Positions 17,417 to 27,800 of a stretch of DNA of 64,000 nucleotides are shown here, piece by piece. The first letter of the stretch is position 1, and every line of letters begins with the position of its first letter. The stretch comes from Acinetobacter pittii (GTDB taxonomy: Bacteria; Pseudomonadota; Gammaproteobacteria; Pseudomonadales; Moraxellaceae). The stretch is from assembly GCF_034067285.1 (NCBI RefSeq), contig NZ_CP139286.1:2108001-2172000 (forward strand), in the 5' to 3' direction. The translations under genes were made by a program, and so were the position numbers. Below the pieces are notes generated by a model that worked only from the letters and a program-made list of their open reading frames with translations, searched no databases and had not been told where the DNA came from.

Positions 17417-18055
17417 TTAAAGAAATAATTCCCAAATCAATCTCAATGCAATCCCAATTAATAAAACTCCCATTACCCGCTCAAAATAAACTCCAAACTC
17501 TAAAAATCGTTTACGTACAATAGGCTGTGCAAACAGCACACTCACCACCATAAACCAAATAGCATTAACCATACACATCCACACTCCATAAAAAACCTGA
17601 ACTTTCATCGGTGTGGTGGTACTTACAATCGTCGTAAAAATTGCCAGAAAAAAGATGGTGGCTTTTGGGTTTAATGCATTGGTGAGAAAACCCATCGTAA
17701 AAGCTTTAAACAAACTTGGAGCATCACTATCAGTTTGGCTATTGATCTCAAGATTTGTATTCGGCTGACTACGTAAACATTGCCATCCTAAATACACTAA
17801 GTAAGCTGCCCCCGCTGTTCTGATCAGTGACATGAGCCATTCGCTTTGTTGAATCAAAAAGCCAATACCAACAAGTGTATAAAATACATGCACTGAAATT
17901 CCTACACCAATACCAATTGCGGTTAGACATCCAATTAAGTAGCCGTAACGCACACTTTGTCTTACGGTAATCACAAAATCTGGCCCAGGTAAAATCACCG
18001 CCATAAAGTGAATGAGCGCTAGCGTTAAAAACTCATGTCCATACAACTGCCACAT
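17417..18055 (-). CDS. LysE/RhtB-family exporter
   Basis: This 212-residue membrane protein carries the family signature LPGPDFVITVRQSVRYGYLI and the second motif FLTNALNPKATIFFLAIF. Six hydrophobic helices are visible. RhtB-type proteins export homoserine, threonine, leucine or analogues. It is divergent from the LysR gene at 18147 with 91 bp between, the usual layout for effector-induced export. It is one of three LysE-superfamily genes in this window. Confidence 0.88.
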   Translation of the reverse strand: MWQLYGHEFLTLALIHFMAVILPGPDFVITVRQSVRYGYLIGCLTAIGIGVGISVHVFYTLVGIGFLIQQSEWLMSLIRTAGAAYLVYLGWQCLRSQPNTNLEINSQTDSDAPSLFKAFTMGFLTNALNPKATIFFLAIFTTIVSTTTPMKVQVFYGVWMCMVNAIWFMVVSVLFAQPIVRKRFLEFGVYFERVMGVLLIGIALRLIWELFL

Positions 18056-18146
18056 AACAATTTAATTTCCTGAAAATCACCTAAAAGATTGTATTGCGAT
18101 TTTTTAGACGCGATAATCCAATCAAAATCCAAATAACTTTTGCCTC

Positions 18147-19082
18147 ATGAGCACAAATCAAAGTCTGGTTCTGTTAAATGAAATGGCGACTTTCGTTAAG
18201 GTTGTCGAGTCGGAAAGTTTTTCTGAAACTGCAAGGCAACTTGGTACAACACCTTCTGCTGTTAGTCGCGCGATTGCCCGTTTAGAACGCGCTTTAGGCA
18301 CCCGCTTACTCTATCGGACCACCCGGAAACTTCGTTTAAGTGAAAGTGGACAGCAGGTTTATCAACGTTGTCTAGATATGGTGAATGCGGCACAAGCAGT
18401 GATGGAAAGTTCAGGCCAATTTCATGTCGAACCAGAAGGTATTATTCGCATGAGTGTTCCGAAAGCTGTGGGACATTTTATGATTCATCCGCATTTACCC
18501 GAATTTTTAGAACGCTACCCGAAAATTGATATTCAAATGCTTTTAGAAGATCGCTATGTAGACCTGATTGATGATGGGGTTGATTTAGCACTTCGAATTA
18601 CAGAGCAACCACCAGGTGGCCTTATGGGTCGAAAACTTATTGATATTGATCACTTGGTTTGTGCAACACCTGAGTATTTGGCAAAGCATGGCACACCGAG
18701 TCATCCTCATGATTTAAAGCAGCATGAATGTATTTACTTGGGGGAACAAGCGAGTGACTCAAAATGGAAATTTCAACAAGGAAATAAATCGATAAGTGTG
18801 GCTGTGCGTGGGCGTTATGCTGCAAACCATACGGGTGTACGTTTAAGTGCCGCATTACAGCACTTAGGTATTGCGAGCTTGCCGTACTTCGTTGCACGCC
18901 ATGCTCTACAGCAAGGGACCTTAGTTCAGGTTTTACCAGATTGGTATTTTAAGACTTATTATAGCGGTGGGCTGTGGTTACTTTACCCACCGACACGGCA
19001 TGTCCCGCCTAAATTGAGTGTATTGATTCAATATCTGGCTGATAAATTAGCAGCAGAGCCGACTTTATTTAAGTTAAAGTAA
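18147..19082 (+). CDS. LysR-type regulator
   Basis: This 311-residue regulator has an HTH at about 25-50 (ARQLGTTPSAVSRAIARLE) and a CrgA-like effector domain with DRYVDLIDDGVDLALRI. Divergent placement suggests it controls the RhtB exporter at 17417. The ATG lies in cctcATGAGCACAAAT with no strong ribosome site. The 250 bp after it hold only a repeat at 19149. Confidence 0.87.
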   Translation: MSTNQSLVLLNEMATFVKVVESESFSETARQLGTTPSAVSRAIARLERALGTRLLYRTTRKLRLSESGQQVYQRCLDMVNAAQAVMESSGQFHVEPEGIIRMSVPKAVGHFMIHPHLPEFLERYPKIDIQMLLEDRYVDLIDDGVDLALRITEQPPGGLMGRKLIDIDHLVCATPEYLAKHGTPSHPHDLKQHECIYLGEQASDSKWKFQQGNKSISVAVRGRYAANHTGVRLSAALQHLGIASLPYFVARHALQQGTLVQVLPDWYFKTYYSGGLWLLYPPTRHVPPKLSVLIQYLADKLAAEPTLFKLK

Positions 19083-19148
19083 TATAAAGTCAAGGAGTTA
19101 GCACGATATAATCCTACCTTTTAACCTCTAAAGCACTCAGCTAATTCT

Positions 19149-19172
19149 GTTACTTTTTTTGAAAAAAGTAAC
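19149..19172. repeat. Inverted repeat gttactttttt / aaaaaagtaac
   Basis: Perfect 11-bp arms flank two bases, followed by caaaaaac. Similar GTTACTTT-type hairpins recur between genes in many proteobacteria. A terminator role for the LysR gene upstream is possible, but a G/C-poor stem with an internal T-run is not a classical one. Confidence 0.5.
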
Positions 19173-19331
19173 CAAAAAACTTTCTCATCTACAGAACCTG
19201 ACCACTGTTTACATCTATAAAAAATATTGCCAAAACATTATCTTTATAAATTATGGGCAGGCTGTAGATGAATCCTAGCTCGAGCAAATACTATTTAGAA
19301 GGCTCTTAATCTTTAGAAATTATGAGTATGA

Positions 19332-20198
19332 TTACTCAACTAATAGATCTTTTGGATTAATCGTATCGCCATAGACTGGTTTTAAAGTCTTTTCATAAGC
19401 TTGATGAATTACCCCTTCTTTAGCCAGTTTCTCTAAATCTTGATTCAACCAGTCCAATAACTCTTTATCACCTTTTTTCACTGCTGGAGCAATTAAGTCC
19501 TGCTCACCTAAATTGGTAATGCCAACAGTGTAATTTGGATTTTCTTTAGCCCACGCTAAAACCAGCAAGTTATCATGGGCAAGCGCAGCGCCACGACCAT
19601 CTTTTAAAGCATCAAAAGTTTCAGTGTTTTGCTCATACTTTTGTAGTTTAATTTCAGGATGAGTCTTGGTGAAAAATGAATCAGCCGTTGTCCCTTTGTT
19701 TACCAACAAAGTTTTGTCTTTCAGTTGAGCAACATCTGTAATTGGATGGCTTTTAGGAGAAACCACGCCCAAAGCAACTTTTAAATAAGGCTTAGCAAAA
19801 TCGACCACTTCTTTACGTTCTGGCGTAACGGTAAAGTTTGCAAAAATAATATCCACTTTATTGGCTTTTAAATATTCGACACGGTTAGCCGCTTCAGTTA
19901 AAACAAACTCAACTTTGTTTTCATCACCGAGCAGATCTTTAGCAACATGCTTGGCAATCTCTACATCAAAGCCCTGATTTTTCCCTTGGGCATCTAAATA
20001 TCCAAACGGCGGTTTATCGCTAAATACACCAATTCGTACTACGCCATTCTTTTTGATCTGTTCAATACTCGACACAGTTTGTGTGGTATCTGCCGTTTTT
20101 TCAGTAGACTGAGTTCCTTTGTCACATGCAACTAAACCTAAACTCAGTAAAGATGCCGCCAAAATATACTTCACGTTTTGAAATGTTAATGTTGTCAT
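19332..20198 (-). CDS. Polar amino-acid ABC transporter binding lipoprotein (copy 2)
   Basis: This 288-residue family 3 solute-binding protein has a lipoprotein signal (SLLSLGLVAC, Cys25). Family motifs are VRIGVFSDKPPFGYLDAQG, GFDVEIAKHVAKDLLG and ANFTVTPERKEVVDFAKPY. It is close to cyst(e)ine/glutamate-type binding proteins and about as long as its neighbour at 20281, with which it aligns along its entire length. It is the last gene of the five-gene importer cluster, 82 bp after the first binding protein. Confidence 0.9.
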   Translation of the reverse strand: MTTLTFQNVKYILAASLLSLGLVACDKGTQSTEKTADTTQTVSSIEQIKKNGVVRIGVFSDKPPFGYLDAQGKNQGFDVEIAKHVAKDLLGDENKVEFVLTEAANRVEYLKANKVDIIFANFTVTPERKEVVDFAKPYLKVALGVVSPKSHPITDVAQLKDKTLLVNKGTTADSFFTKTHPEIKLQKYEQNTETFDALKDGRGAALAHDNLLVLAWAKENPNYTVGITNLGEQDLIAPAVKKGDKELLDWLNQDLEKLAKEGVIHQAYEKTLKPVYGDTINPKDLLVE

Positions 20199-20280
20199 TA
20201 TTTCACCCTATCGTTCTTGTAAAAGTCGTATTTAAAATAGCAGCGCCTAGTTTTAGGCACTGCTTCAGCGATATTAAAAA

Positions 20281-21141
20281 TTATTGGCCTACATCTAAAA
20301 ACACATTCGGATTGACCGAGTCACCGTAAATTGGTTTCAAGGTTTCATCATAAATTTTCTTAATTTCACCACTTGTTCTGAGCTGCTTGATTTCAGTATT
20401 GAGCCAATTCAATAGTTGGGTATTGCCCTTTTTAACTGCTGGTGCAATAAACTCTTGATCACCAATAGACTGAATACCTGCCACATAACTTGGGTTCTTT
20501 GCGGCCCACGCTAAAGCATAGGTACTATCTTGTGAAATCGCGTCGCCACGACCGTCGGTTAAGGCTTTAAAGGCATCCGAATTTCTTTCAAACTTGAGTA
20601 AATTCACTTTAGGATAATGCTTGGTAAAGTAGGTATCTGAACTGGTGCCTTTATTTACAATTAAGGTCTTACCTTCTAATTGGGCAATATCTGTAATTGG
20701 CTTGGCTTTAGGAGAGACTATGCCGAAAGCACCTTTTAAATAAGGTTCGGCAAAATCGACAACCTCTTTGCGTTCAGGGGTTACCGTAAATGTCGCGAAC
20801 ACCATATCGGCACGATTTGATTTTAAAAACTCCACCCGATTTGAAGCTTCAGTCACAATAAACTCAACTTTTTTTTCATCACCGAGCAAATCTTTAGTCA
20901 CCCGTTTTGCTAAAGCGACATCAAAGCCCTGATTATTCCCCGCGCTATCTACATAACCAAACGGCGGATCATCGGCAAAAACAGCAACTCGTAGAACTCC
21001 ATTTTTTTTGACTTGTTCTAAAGAATGGTCTTCTTGAACATTACTTGGCTGTTCAGTGGATGGCGTTTTACTACATGCAGTGAGTAACACCCCAGCAACG
21101 GCAAGACTGCTTAATATTTTTATTGAATTACGTTCAAACAT
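20281..21141 (-). CDS. Polar amino-acid ABC transporter binding lipoprotein (copy 1)
   Basis: This 286-residue periplasmic binding lipoprotein has a lipobox VLLTACS (Cys23), then VLRVAVFADDPPFGYVDSAG and ATFTVTPERKEVVDFAEPY. It is a tandem paralogue of the gene at 19332. The two differ mostly in the signal region and in scattered surface residues, so they may deliver related amino acids to one membrane complex. It follows the ATPase gene by 30 bp. Confidence 0.9.
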   Translation of the reverse strand: MFERNSIKILSSLAVAGVLLTACSKTPSTEQPSNVQEDHSLEQVKKNGVLRVAVFADDPPFGYVDSAGNNQGFDVALAKRVTKDLLGDEKKVEFIVTEASNRVEFLKSNRADMVFATFTVTPERKEVVDFAEPYLKGAFGIVSPKAKPITDIAQLEGKTLIVNKGTSSDTYFTKHYPKVNLLKFERNSDAFKALTDGRGDAISQDSTYALAWAAKNPSYVAGIQSIGDQEFIAPAVKKGNTQLLNWLNTEIKQLRTSGEIKKIYDETLKPIYGDSVNPNVFLDVGQ

Positions 21142-21171
21142 TCACTTCCTCATGATTCAAATAATAAAAAT

Positions 21172-21903
21172 TTAGTACGACAAAATATTTAAGAAGGCTT
21201 TCGCTCGTTCTGTTTTTGGCTGTTCAAAAAATTCTTCTGGTGAAGCCTGTTCAATAATTTTGCCCTTATCCATAAAAATAATGCGGTCGGCAACCTTACG
21301 TGCAAAGGACATCTCATGTGTCACAATCAACATGGTCATTCCTTCATTCGCCAATTTAAGGACTACATCAAGCACTTCTCTGACCATTTCTGGGTCAAGC
21401 GCAGCGGTAACTTCATCAAGTAAAATGACTTTAGGTTGCATGACCAGTGAACGCACAATAGCGATACGTTGTTTTTGTCCGCCAGACAGTTGGCGTGGAT
21501 AATCAAGTTTTCGCTCAAACAGTCCAACTCGCTTTAACAACTCATCTGCTACTTGTTCAGCTTCATCGCGGTGGCGTTTTTGTACTTTAAGTGGCCCGAG
21601 CAAAATATTGTCAATAACGTTCATATGCCCAAATAGCTCATAGTTCTGAAAAACCATGCCGATTTTTTGACGAGCATTAGTCCAGTCCACATCTTTACCC
21701 AAAACACCTGAACCAGTTAAACGGATTTCACCACCCTGAATCGGTTCTAAACCATTAATACAACGCAGTAAGGTACTTTTACCACAGCCCGATGGGCCTA
21801 AAATAACAACTACCTCTCCTTGTTCTACATCCAGATCAATGCCCTGTAAAATATGACTTTGTGCAAATGATTTCTGTAATTGTTTTATCGATAACAAAGG
21901 CAT
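21172..21903 (-). CDS. Polar amino-acid ABC transporter ATPase
   Basis: This 243-residue ATPase begins [19 protein letters not shown]. Walker A is [12 protein letters not shown], the signature LSGGQKQR and Walker [13 protein letters not shown], typical of GlnQ/GltL proteins. The open frame extends upstream to 21996, but that extra part overlaps the permease. The ATG at 21903 follows GGGAG and starts 3 bp past the permease stop, so it is the correct start. It energises the two permeases upstream. Confidence 0.93.
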   Translation of the reverse strand: MPLLSIKQLQKSFAQSHILQGIDLDVEQGEVVVILGPSGCGKSTLLRCINGLEPIQGGEIRLTGSGVLGKDVDWTNARQKIGMVFQNYELFGHMNVIDNILLGPLKVQKRHRDEAEQVADELLKRVGLFERKLDYPRQLSGGQKQRIAIVRSLVMQPKVILLDEVTAALDPEMVREVLDVVLKLANEGMTMLIVTHEMSFARKVADRIIFMDKGKIIEQASPEEFFEQPKTERAKAFLNILSY

Positions 21904-21905
21904 AA

Positions 21906-22571
21906 TTACTCCCAGACCTTTTCTAAATGTGCCGCCAAACGAGATAAGGGATAGCAAATCAGAAAATACAAAATAAAAATAAAGCCATAAATCCAAAGAG
22001 AAGCGCTCGGCACGGTCAACAGCGAATTTTCAATAATTTGCTGGCCAACTTTAATGACCTCAACCACACCAATAAGCACTGCCAAAGAGCTGGTTTTCAC
22101 CATTCGGGTAAATAAGTTAATCGCGCCTGGTGTTACTCGTTTTAGACTTTGCGGAAAAATGACGTAGATCAAAGTTTGAACATGATTAAGCCCGAGCGCA
22201 TAAGCTGAATCTCGTTGATGCTGATCAATTGAAGTAATGGCTGCACGCACCAAATCGCCCATTTCAGCCGTACCCCATAAAACAAATACAACAACGCACA
22301 CCCACATTGCGGAAAACTGCCAGTTAAACCATGTCGCAAAGCCGAAATAAAACACAAACAGCAAAACTAAAATTGGAATGATTCGAATGGCTTCTAAGTA
22401 CAGGCGGCACAGCGCTTTAACGACTATATTTTTAGAGGTCATAATGACGCCGAAAACTGTGCCGAAAATTGCAGAGAAAAACACCGAAATAAATGCAATT
22501 TTTGCAGTTGCCCAAAGTCCCCACATTAAACGTTCGAGGTGATTCGCTTGAAATAGATAATCAAGTTCCAT
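21906..22571 (-). CDS. Polar amino-acid ABC transporter permease
   Basis: This 221-residue HisM/GlnP-type permease has about five membrane helices and the EAA loop with [20 protein letters not shown], then [20 protein letters not shown]. It overlaps the upstream permease gene by 11 bp and abuts the ATPase. The two permeases probably form a heterodimer, as in glutamate/aspartate importers. Confidence 0.9.
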   Translation of the reverse strand: MELDYLFQANHLERLMWGLWATAKIAFISVFFSAIFGTVFGVIMTSKNIVVKALCRLYLEAIRIIPILVLLFVFYFGFATWFNWQFSAMWVCVVVFVLWGTAEMGDLVRAAITSIDQHQRDSAYALGLNHVQTLIYVIFPQSLKRVTPGAINLFTRMVKTSSLAVLIGVVEVIKVGQQIIENSLLTVPSASLWIYGFIFILYFLICYPLSRLAAHLEKVWE

Positions 22572-23232
22572 GGCTCACCTTCCGACTTCTGTGCTCCAGA
22601 TAGCTGGTTAAAATAGACACGGGCAATAAAATAATGAGATAAGCCATGATGAGTAAGAACAACGCTTCTGTGGTTTTATAGTCCATGCCAATTAAGTCTT
22701 TGGTGACAAAAAGCAGCTCAACCACAGCAATGGCACTGACCACAGAACTTTCTTTAATCAGAAATAGACAATTTGCCCCGATTGCCGGGATTGAAATAGC
22801 CAGTGCTTGAGGAAAAATGACATATCTAAAAATTTGACTCGGTTGTAGACCAATACTTTTTGCAGAATCAATCTGCCCTTTTGCAACAGACTGCAAACCT
22901 GCTCGGAAGGCTTCTGCCATATAGCTTCCGCCTAAAAAGGTCAGTCCGATCACACCACAAGCGAAACCATCGATTTTGATACCGAGTTTTGGCAAACCGT
23001 AATACAAAAAGAACAATTGAATTAATAAAGGGGTATTTCGAGATAACTCAATATAGAACTGGGCAATTCTATTTAGCACCCGCACGCGATATGTGATTAA
23101 AATGCTGCAAATCAGCCCTACAATAATCGCCAAAATAATGCTGATAATTGAGATTTTCAGCGTGGTCAAAGTTGCAGAGAAAAATTGCGGCAACACACTA
23201 TGGATATACTGCCAGTTCAAGGAAAATTCCAA
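22561..23232 (-). CDS. Polar amino-acid ABC transporter permease
   Basis: This 223-residue permease is first in the importer operon. The N-terminal MEFSLNWQYIHSVLPQFF, the FYIELSRNTPLLIQLFFLYY block and the EAA loop SAKSIGLQPSQIFRYVIFP are hallmarks of the HisQ/GltJ family. The 272-bp region upstream contains the promoter but no recognised operator. Confidence 0.9.
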   Translation of the reverse strand: MEFSLNWQYIHSVLPQFFSATLTTLKISIISIILAIIVGLICSILITYRVRVLNRIAQFYIELSRNTPLLIQLFFLYYGLPKLGIKIDGFACGVIGLTFLGGSYMAEAFRAGLQSVAKGQIDSAKSIGLQPSQIFRYVIFPQALAISIPAIGANCLFLIKESSVVSAIAVVELLFVTKDLIGMDYKTTEALFLLIMAYLIILLPVSILTSYLEHRSRKVSHGT

Positions 23233-23452
23233 AAAATAATATTAAAACGTTATAAATATTTAGCTTGATTCAGCCATTAAATATTTGTGTAACGAGTTTA
23301 TTTTTTTCCCAATTGGTCTAAAACTATTTTTATTAGATAAGCTTTTCTATAAGTTTGATAAATGCGATTTGGCAATCGAAATCTTTCAAATCAGCTGAAT
23401 ACAACTGTTTAAAACATATTCACTAAAACAAAGATGACTGATAAAACCAATA

Positions 23453-23480
23453 AAAAATCGGACACTCAGGCCCGATTTTT
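23453..23480 (-). terminator. Intrinsic terminator after the small GNAT gene
   Basis: The stem aaaaatcgg / ccgattttt with a 10-nt loop lies 25 bp after the GNAT stop. Read on the minus strand it ends in a T-run. Confidence 0.8.
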
Positions 23481-23504
23481 ATTTAATTATTTTTAATCTA
23501 TTGC

Positions 23505-23789
23505 TTACTTTCTAAGAACATCACCAATACTTGGGTCTTTATCAAAAACCGATTTAGCATATGGGCAAAGCGGAATTACTTTTACTTCTTTTTCACGGAC
23601 AAAGGCAACTAACGCATCAAGTAATTGGCGGCCTACGCCTTGTCCGCGATAATTTTCATTTACATCTGTGGCATCAATAATTAGCATACCTTCGCCTGCC
23701 CATGTATAAGTCATTTCACCAGCAACGGTTTCACCATCAAGTAAGCTAAAGCTGCCGTGTTTTGTATCATCTTTTTGTTGAATATTCAC
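23505..23789 (-). CDS. Small GNAT-family acetyltransferase (YidJ-like)
   Basis: This 94-residue protein is a minimal acetyltransferase of the COG2388 type. The acetyl-CoA-binding loop is in NYRGQGVGRQLLDALVAFVR and the C-terminal motif VIPLCPYAKSVFDK is characteristic. Substrate unknown. It is monocistronic, between the importer and the two-component genes, with its own terminator. Confidence 0.87.
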   Translation of the reverse strand: MNIQQKDDTKHGSFSLLDGETVAGEMTYTWAGEGMLIIDATDVNENYRGQGVGRQLLDALVAFVREKEVKVIPLCPYAKSVFDKDPSIGDVLRK

Positions 23790-23932
23790 AATGAATTCCT
23801 CGTATTACGACTCATATTTATTTAGAAATGACTTTGTATAATCTTTATCTATAAGAACAAATTTATGTGTAAAAAAATAGCCTGTTTTTAGCAGCGAGTC
23901 TGTATGCTTTTTAAATACAATCTTCAATTAAC

Positions 23933-24892
23933 TTAATGAAATTCTTGCACCAAACTATTAATGTGCGCCACAGCAGCAGTTCGGTTTTCAACGCAAAGTT
24001 TTTCAAAAACATGTTCTAAATGTTTATTCACAGTTCTTGGACTAAGCTCCAAAATTTCTGCAATATCTTTATTGGTTTTCCCTAACAACAACCAGTGCAT
24101 GACTTCTGCCTCACGTTGAGTCAACTGCGGACAGTATTTCAAAATATCAGCCATTTCCAACGCAGGCGTAGAAGTCTTGATCTGGATCAGATAATTTTTT
24201 GCTATGCTCGTTTCAGATTGCCACGGCGTAAGCAATAAAAGCTGTAATTGCTGAGATGGTGTCGAATAAGAACAGCTGGTTAATTTTTTTGGGTCTTTTT
24301 CATGCTCTAAGTCTGAAAACCAAGCTTTTAAGCCTGCTTCAAAACCTTCTAATTCGGGTAAATATTGATTTAGTAGATCACTAGCTTTTTGGGTTTTCCA
24401 CACAATTTTACCCTGAACATCTAGCGCGAGAATGGCTGTTTCCGTTGCATCAATCACCTGCTTTTGTTGCTGCAATAGTTTGGCATGTGCCAAATGTGTT
24501 TTTACCCTTGCTAATACTTCTTCAATATTCAGTGGTTTTGTTACATAGTCCACTCCTCCGACCTGAAAACCACGCACAATATGCTCTGTCTCAGACAAGC
24601 CCGTCATAAAAATGACGGGAATAAACTGCGTAATTGGGCTCGCTTTAAGCTGTATACAACTTTCAAAACCGTCCATATGTGGCATATTGCCATCAAGCAA
24701 AATCATATCTGGTAAGCATCGGTGGGCTATTTCAATAGCACTTAACCCATCGGTTGTGACAAGCACGCGATAACCAGCTTGATCCAGACTTTCATGTAGC
24801 AAGCCCAGATTTTCTGGCACATCATCCACAATCAGAATAACAGCCTGCTCGTTTGGAGAAGCTTGCTGAAAAGAAACATGTTGCGCACTCAT
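23933..24892 (-). CDS. Response regulator: receiver, PAS-like linker, LuxR HTH
   Basis: This 319-residue protein has a receiver domain (residues about 17-135) with the acidic pair in LIVDDVPEN and phosphoacceptor Asp67 (MILLDGNMPHMDG). A PAS-like segment follows (about 145-235, ATETAILALDVQGKIVWKT), then a LuxR/NarL HTH (about 250-312, LTQREAEVMHWLLLGKTNKD). Its ATG overlaps the kinase stop by 4 bp (ATGA), so the two are coupled and form a cognate pair. Its target is probably the divergent NCS1 transporter at 28549, but no binding site can be assigned by eye. Confidence 0.92.
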   Translation of the reverse strand: MSAQHVSFQQASPNEQAVILIVDDVPENLGLLHESLDQAGYRVLVTTDGLSAIEIAHRCLPDMILLDGNMPHMDGFESCIQLKASPITQFIPVIFMTGLSETEHIVRGFQVGGVDYVTKPLNIEEVLARVKTHLAHAKLLQQQKQVIDATETAILALDVQGKIVWKTQKASDLLNQYLPELEGFEAGLKAWFSDLEHEKDPKKLTSCSYSTPSQQLQLLLLTPWQSETSIAKNYLIQIKTSTPALEMADILKYCPQLTQREAEVMHWLLLGKTNKDIAEILELSPRTVNKHLEHVFEKLCVENRTAAVAHINSLVQEFH

Positions 24893-27800
24893 TGCTTATC
24901 CTGAATTAATCGTTGGGCTTGTTTTAAATCAAATTTTTGAATAGCCTGTTCAAGCTGTTCCCATAACTCGTTATGCTCCGGAAAATTTTGACGACATTGC
25001 ATTAAAGTCTGTTGAATTCCACGAATATAGCCCTGTCCAATCAAATCATTTAACTGTTGCAAGCTTTGCGGTAAATCGAGTAGATCATTATTTTCCGATT
25101 GTGTAATTGATGTATGAACAACGACTTGCTCCTGCTTAAACACCTTTACATCAAGTGATTGAGCTTCATTATTTTCAAGTAGTGCATCTGATTTAGAATC
25201 AATCCACACCAAGCCTAACTTGTCTCCAATTTTACTCAGCAACAAATTGAGATCGATTGGTTTTAGCATAAAGTCTTCACTTAAGACGGCATCTTGTGGA
25301 TTGACCTCACGTTCGCCTGCATTCGCTGAAATAATTAAAATCGGCACATTGGTAATATTATTCTGACGCAATAACCGCGCTGTTTCCCACCCGCCCATCA
25401 AAGGCATATTTAAATCCATCAAAATCAGATTAGGCTGGAAAATAGGTACATGTCTTAAACAGTCAATGCCCGACTCGGCTTCTTCAATCATAAATCCTAA
25501 AGGTTTTAGAAAATTAGCGACTAAGCCTCGGTCCACCGCTTCATTATCGACGACCAAAATTCGTTTTCGCTCGCCTTGATAACCCGTAATTTGGTTGGAG
25601 TAAACATTAGAAATTGGATGAACTACTTCTTTTGAAGGTAAGTAAAACTTAATCTTAAACTGTGACCCCTGATTGAGCTGACTACTCACAGATAGCTGGC
25701 CACCAAGTAAATCGACCAACAATTTGACAATGGGTAGTCCGAGCCCTGTTCCGGTAAATCCGCCTTGAACCACATTACTGCCCCGTTCAAACGGATTAAA
25801 TATTCGTTCTAAATCCGCTTCGGCGATACCACAGCCTGTATCTCTAATTTCAAAGTAAGCCGTTTGAAAACGGTACTCAACCTTCAAAGTAATTGTACCG
25901 CTCGTCGTAAACTTTAAAGCATTGCCTAGTAAATTGATGAGTACTTGTTCTAAGCGTTTTTTATCAGTACGAACATAGTGCGGCAGGTTCTCTCCAATTT
26001 CATAAACAAACTGTAAATTCTTCTGTTCAAACTGTGGCTGAAACATTTGAATAATTTGTTCTATAAAATTTGGGAAATGTACATCCACTACATTTAAAGA
26101 AATCTTGCCCGTTTCAATTCGGGCTAAATCTAGTAAACCGTCAATGAGTGAAGTCAAATGCTGCCCACTGCGACTAATCACCCCGAGCGCCATTTTGCCT
26201 TGCTCTGAAAGCTGTTCTTGTTTTTGAAGCAATTGGCTATAGCCCAAAATACTATTTAGAGGTGTTCTTAGTTCGTGGCTAATACCAATGACATAACGGC
26301 TTTTTGCATCATTTGCTCGCTCTGCTGAAATTCTGGCATCTTGCAGGTCCTTTGAAGTGACTTCATGGGCAGCAATTTCATCAAACAATAATGCCGTTTG
26401 TTGGTGTGTCTCGATTTCGGCATTCCGACGGCTTTCATCGTTTAACACTAACCACCATGCAGCAACGCTCATCAATAAAAATAAAATGGTGTAAATTTTG
26501 ACAAACAGTGTAAAGAGCTGTGGAACCGCTGCCGCATTAATGGTTTCTAAATAGGTTTTTTCCTGAATATAAACCAGACTTAAACTCACTGCCAGAACAA
26601 TAGACAACCCCAGAGTCAGTAATAAATACAAACTGACCCTGCTATTTAAACGGCTGGCCCAACGTTCGGGTAAATAGTGCCAGATGGCTTTTTTGAGCTG
26701 TACTGACCAACGCGCGTCAGGTTTGCATAAGTCGTGGCAGCGTGCTTCAAGTGAACAGCATAATGAGCAAATCGTACCATTATAGGCTGGACAGCCCGCC
26801 ATATCAGCAAGTTCATAGTCCCGTTCACATACCACGCAGTTAGCAACCGAAGTCGCCTGAATTTTTTCAGGCTGGCGTGCAATGTAATATTTGCCTTTGG
26901 TTAAGTAAGCAATAACAGGAACACATAACACCGCACTCCCCAAAGCAATAAAACTCGCCAAGCCTTTTGCCATCAGTCCGAAAAAGCCCAAATAACTCAG
27001 CATTGATAACACTGAAGCGATGAGTAAGGCACCCACGCCTACGGGATTAATGTCATATAAATAAGCACGGCGAAATTCAATTCCCTTTGGGCTTAAACCT
27101 AAAGGTTTACAGATAATTAAATCGGCAACCACGGCACCGATCCATGCCAAAGCAATATTGCTATATAGCCCCAAAATACGTTCAACCGCGTGGCTAATGC
27201 CCATTTCCATCAAAACAATGGCAATAAACACGTTAAAAAGAAGCCAGACAATTCGCCCCGGATGGCTATGCGTCAGACGAGCAAAAAAGTTTGACCATGC
27301 CAATGAGCCAGCGTAGGCATTGGTCATATTAATTTTAATTTGCGCCAAGCAAACCAGTGCTAATGTGAGAATTAAAGCAAGCTGAGTATTTGGAATAAAT
27401 TGTTGATAGGCAACCCAATACAAATAAGTCGGATTGTCTAGTTCAGAGACAGGAATAAACAGCTGAAAAGCCAACACCATCAGCAGCATGCCCATCAAAA
27501 CTTTTAGAAATCCGAAAATAATCCAAGATGGGCCACCTAAAAAAACGGCAAAACGCCATGCAGTTCTGTTCTTTTCTTTTTGCGGTAAAAAACGTAAATA
27601 GTCGGCCTGCTCACCAATTTGGATCACAAATGAAAAAATAAGAGTGCACGCCGCACCAAAGTAATACAGATTGAAATCGGTTGAGTTTGAAACCGCCCCA
27701 ACAAAATGCAAACTACTGCTTAAAATTTGCGGCTGTTTCCAAAGTACAAAAAACCACGGTAATAACAGCAATAATAGCCAGATTGGTTGTGTGATCGCCT

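Noticed and set aside
19149-19172. Inverted repeat as an IS terminal repeat
   Set aside because: No transposase, no second copy and no target duplication nearby.
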